NCBI GenBank assembly: GCA_026982275.1
Contig: JALSHK010000509.1
Span: 1 to 7,271, forward strand
DNA length: 7,271 nucleotides
Reading direction: 5' to 3'
Source: Paracoccaceae bacterium
GTDB taxonomy: Bacteria; Pseudomonadota; Alphaproteobacteria; Rhodobacterales; Rhodobacteraceae
Shown here: piece by piece, positions 5,542-7,271 of the stretch
Position numbering within the stretch: the first letter of the stretch is position 1
Layout: each line of letters begins with the position of its first letter
Position numbers and translations under genes: made by a program
The notes under the pieces: model-generated
Database searches by the model: none
Seen by the model: the letters and a program-made list of their open reading frames with translations, nothing else
What the model was told of the DNA's origin: nothing

Positions 5542-6645
5542 CTAACGGGCGCGGCGGGCAGCGCTGTCTATCTGTAGAAAGGTATCAAGGATCACTTGCG
5601 CGGGGTCAAGGTTCACCGCGCGGGCATGGGCGATTTTGGCCGAGAGGCTTTGCTGAAGATCGGCCCAGATCCGCGCCTGATATTCGCTATTTGCCAGCCT
5701 GCTGGCCAGCTCCAGCTCTCCGGTTGCGGCCTCGATCATGGGCAGGCCTGCCCCGTGCCGCGCCAGCCGCACCAAGGCAAGATCGATCAGCGCCAGTGTC
5801 AGATCATAGCGGCTTTCCTGCCCGCGCGCGGCACATTTATCGGCCAGGGCCAGCGCCAGCCCGCGATCGAGCGCAGGGGTAGTGCGGACAAGATCGATGA
5901 TCTGGCCATAAAGCACCACGCCTTCATCGGCCAGCAGCCCGATCGCCATGCCGGGGGAGCCGCCAGACAGCGCCGCCAGCGCCGGTGTTATGTCATCTGC
6001 ATGGCCGACCTGTGCCAATGCTTTGCCCATATCCGCCGCCTCCAGCGGTGCGCAACGCAAACTGCGGCAACGCGAGCGGATGGTGGGCAGAAGCCTGGAG
6101 GGCTGGTGGGCGATCAAAAACATCACCACCTTTTCCGGCGGTTCTTCCAGAATCTTCAGCAGGCCATTGGCCGCTGCGGTATTCAGCTCGTCTGCCGCAT
6201 CGATAATCACTACCCGCCAGCCGCCATCGGTGGCCGAGAGGTTGAAAAACCCTTTGAGCTTGCGCACTTCATCAATGGTGATCGCCTTTTTCAAGCGTTT
6301 GGTTTTCGGGTCCCACGGGCGGCGACACAGGCGCAGGCGCGGCTCGGAGAGCGCAGCGATGCGGGCCACCACGGGCGAGGCCGGATCCACCGCGATATCC
6401 ATGGGCGGACCAAACAGGCTCTCGCCATCCTGCGCCAGCAAAAACCGCGAGAGCTGCCAAGCCAAGGTGGCTTTACCAACCCCCTTGGAACCGGATACCA
6501 GCCACGCATGATGCATTTTACCGCCGTTATAAGCGCTCAAAAAGGCGGCTTGCGCGGCCTCTTGCCCGAATACCTCCGCGGCAAAGCGCGGGTGGGGTGC
6601 GCCATCTACCGCATCCGGCTCGGGGAGGGCGTCTTCCTCGCTCAT
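5542..6645 (-). CDS. holB: DNA polymerase III subunit delta prime
   Basis: This 367-residue protein is the delta prime subunit of the replicative clamp loader, which helps open and load the beta sliding clamp on DNA. Seen in AAA+ order: EVFGQEAA near the N-terminus (24-31), the P-loop GSKGVGKAT (52-60), ITIDEVRKLK (122-131), Walker B-like VVIIDAADEL (145-154), NGLLKILEEPP (160-170), the sensor-like FLIAHQPSRLLPTIRSRC (176-193) with the SRC motif, then helical lid and collar regions. The intact P-loop is unlike E. coli delta prime, whose loop is degenerate. Only one cysteine (C107) lies between Walker A and Walker B, so the four-cysteine zinc module of E. coli HolB is absent; LRLCRRPWDPKTKRLKK fills that place. 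The ATG overlaps the tmk stop (ATGA). The pairing with tmk is common in bacteria. Confidence 0.93.
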   Translation of the reverse strand: MSEEDALPEPDAVDGAPHPRFAAEVFGQEAAQAAFLSAYNGGKMHHAWLVSGSKGVGKATLAWQLSRFLLAQDGESLFGPPMDIAVDPASPVVARIAALSEPRLRLCRRPWDPKTKRLKKAITIDEVRKLKGFFNLSATDGGWRVVIIDAADELNTAAANGLLKILEEPPEKVVMFLIAHQPSRLLPTIRSRCRSLRCAPLEAADMGKALAQVGHADDITPALAALSGGSPGMAIGLLADEGVVLYGQIIDLVRTTPALDRGLALALADKCAARGQESRYDLTLALIDLALVRLARHGAGLPMIEAATGELELASRLANSEYQARIWADLQQSLSAKIAHARAVNLDPAQVILDTFLQIDSAARRAR

Positions 6646-7268
6646 GGCAGATGGCCTTTTAGCGCATCCATTATTTGGGCCGCGACCCTGTCTTCGCTAT
6701 TATTTCCATCTATGCCGAGGCAGCGCTCTGGAAAATCGGTCAGCAGAGCGCGGTATCCGACCCGCAGCTTTTGCTGGAAATCCGCGCCCAGCTCCTCAAA
6801 ACGGTCCTCGCCGGAATTGCGGGCCAGCCCGCGCTGAAGCCCGGTTTCGGCGTCGATATCGATCACCAGTGTCAGATCCGGCTCCTGCCCGATCATCAGG
6901 GTGTGCAGGCGATCTACAGTGGTGCGCAAATCCGCCCGCGCGGCCCCTTGATAGACACGGGTGGAATCCGCAAAACGATCGGAAATAACAATCGCGCCGC
7001 GCGCCAATGCGGGCAGAATGGTGCGCTCCAGATGGTCGCGCCGCGCGGCGGTGAAAAGCAGAATCTCGGTCTCGGCAGACCAGCGGCCGGGATCGCCCTC
7101 CACCAGCAGCCGCCGGATTTCCTCGGCCCCGACAGAGCCGCCCGGCTCGCGGGTCAGCACTACATCTTTGCCGCTTTCCTTGAGCTTTGCCGCCAGCTTT
7201 CGGGCTTGAGTGGATTTACCCGAGCCGTCCGCGCCCTCGAATGTCAGGAAAAACCCGCCACGGCTCAC
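6642..7268 (-). CDS. tmk: Thymidylate kinase (dTMP kinase)
   Basis: This cytoplasmic enzyme phosphorylates dTMP to dTDP with ATP, the essential step feeding dTTP synthesis. The visible protein has 208 residues, a normal length. Seen: the P-loop FEGADGSGKST (10-20), TREPGG (39-44), LLFTAARRDHL (70-80), the dTMP-binding DRFADSTRVYQG (97-108), LVIDIDAETGLQRGLARN (134-151) and a LID segment with acidic and basic residues (GEDRFEE, 153-159). The start in the window is GTG (7266-7268), three bases from the right edge; the frame stays open to the edge, so an upstream start outside the window is possible and the N-terminus may be a few residues longer. The stop overlaps the holB start by four bases, indicating one transcription unit. 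Confidence 0.95.
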   Translation of the reverse strand: MSRGGFFLTFEGADGSGKSTQARKLAAKLKESGKDVVLTREPGGSVGAEEIRRLLVEGDPGRWSAETEILLFTAARRDHLERTILPALARGAIVISDRFADSTRVYQGAARADLRTTVDRLHTLMIGQEPDLTLVIDIDAETGLQRGLARNSGEDRFEELGADFQQKLRVGYRALLTDFPERCLGIDGNNSEDRVAAQIMDALKGHLP

Positions 7269-7271
7269 AGC

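Noticed and set aside
5596..6837. Long plus-strand open frame (413 codons) opposite holB and tmk
   Set aside because: It lies antisense to two genes with clear family motifs, its composition is rich in Gln, Arg, Gly and Pro as expected of a GC-rich shadow frame, and no known domain is visible.
1..7271. CRISPR array, insertion sequence, tRNA or rRNA
   Set aside because: I found no regularly spaced repeats, no transposase-like reading frame and no cloverleaf or rRNA-like stretch. The window is almost fully coding.

Overview
The base composition (GC-rich), the gene order and the protein sequences point to an alphaproteobacterium, most likely a member of the Rhodobacterales. The two supports are a family 4 uracil-DNA glycosylase tail followed directly by moaB, and a tmk-holB ... 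tatD-metallohydrolase run. This placement is by pattern recognition of the proteins, not by a database search.

The window holds eight complete or near-complete genes and one gene tail, in two convergent blocks. The plus-strand block (1-2894) starts with the end of a uracil-DNA glycosylase gene, followed without a gap by moaB (molybdenum cofactor biosynthesis). Next comes a 150-base spacer packed with inverted repeats. Then three tightly coupled genes follow: cbiD (C1 methylation of the corrin ring), a cobK/cbiJ-type precorrin-6A reductase that begins with a TTG overlapping the cbiD stop, and a small cysteine-rich DUF1636-type protein whose ATG overlaps the reductase stop. This trio looks like a cobalamin-biosynthesis transcription unit.

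The minus-strand block (7268 down to 2895) reads tmk, holB, a 120-base spacer, tatD, a PhnP-like metallo-beta-lactamase-fold hydrolase, and an AEC-family membrane transporter. tmk and holB overlap by four bases, as do tatD/hydrolase and hydrolase/transporter, so translation within each group is probably coupled. The spacer at 5422-5541 holds a good ribosome binding site for tatD, a possible promoter with a perfect dyad over its -35 region, and an imperfect inverted repeat at its edges. tmk (dTMP to dTDP) and holB (clamp-loader delta prime) both serve DNA replication, and tatD (metal-dependent nuclease) fits a DNA-metabolism theme. The substrates of the hydrolase and the transporter cannot be read from the sequence.

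The two blocks meet tail to tail at 2894/2895 with no bases between the stop codons. I see no mobile element, CRISPR array, tRNA or rRNA, no gene-free stretch above 300 bases and no broken gene. Most of the window is ordinary housekeeping and cofactor biosynthesis. The items most worth following up are the DUF1636 protein tied to the corrin genes, the hairpin-dense spacer after moaB, and the structured spacer between holB and tatD.
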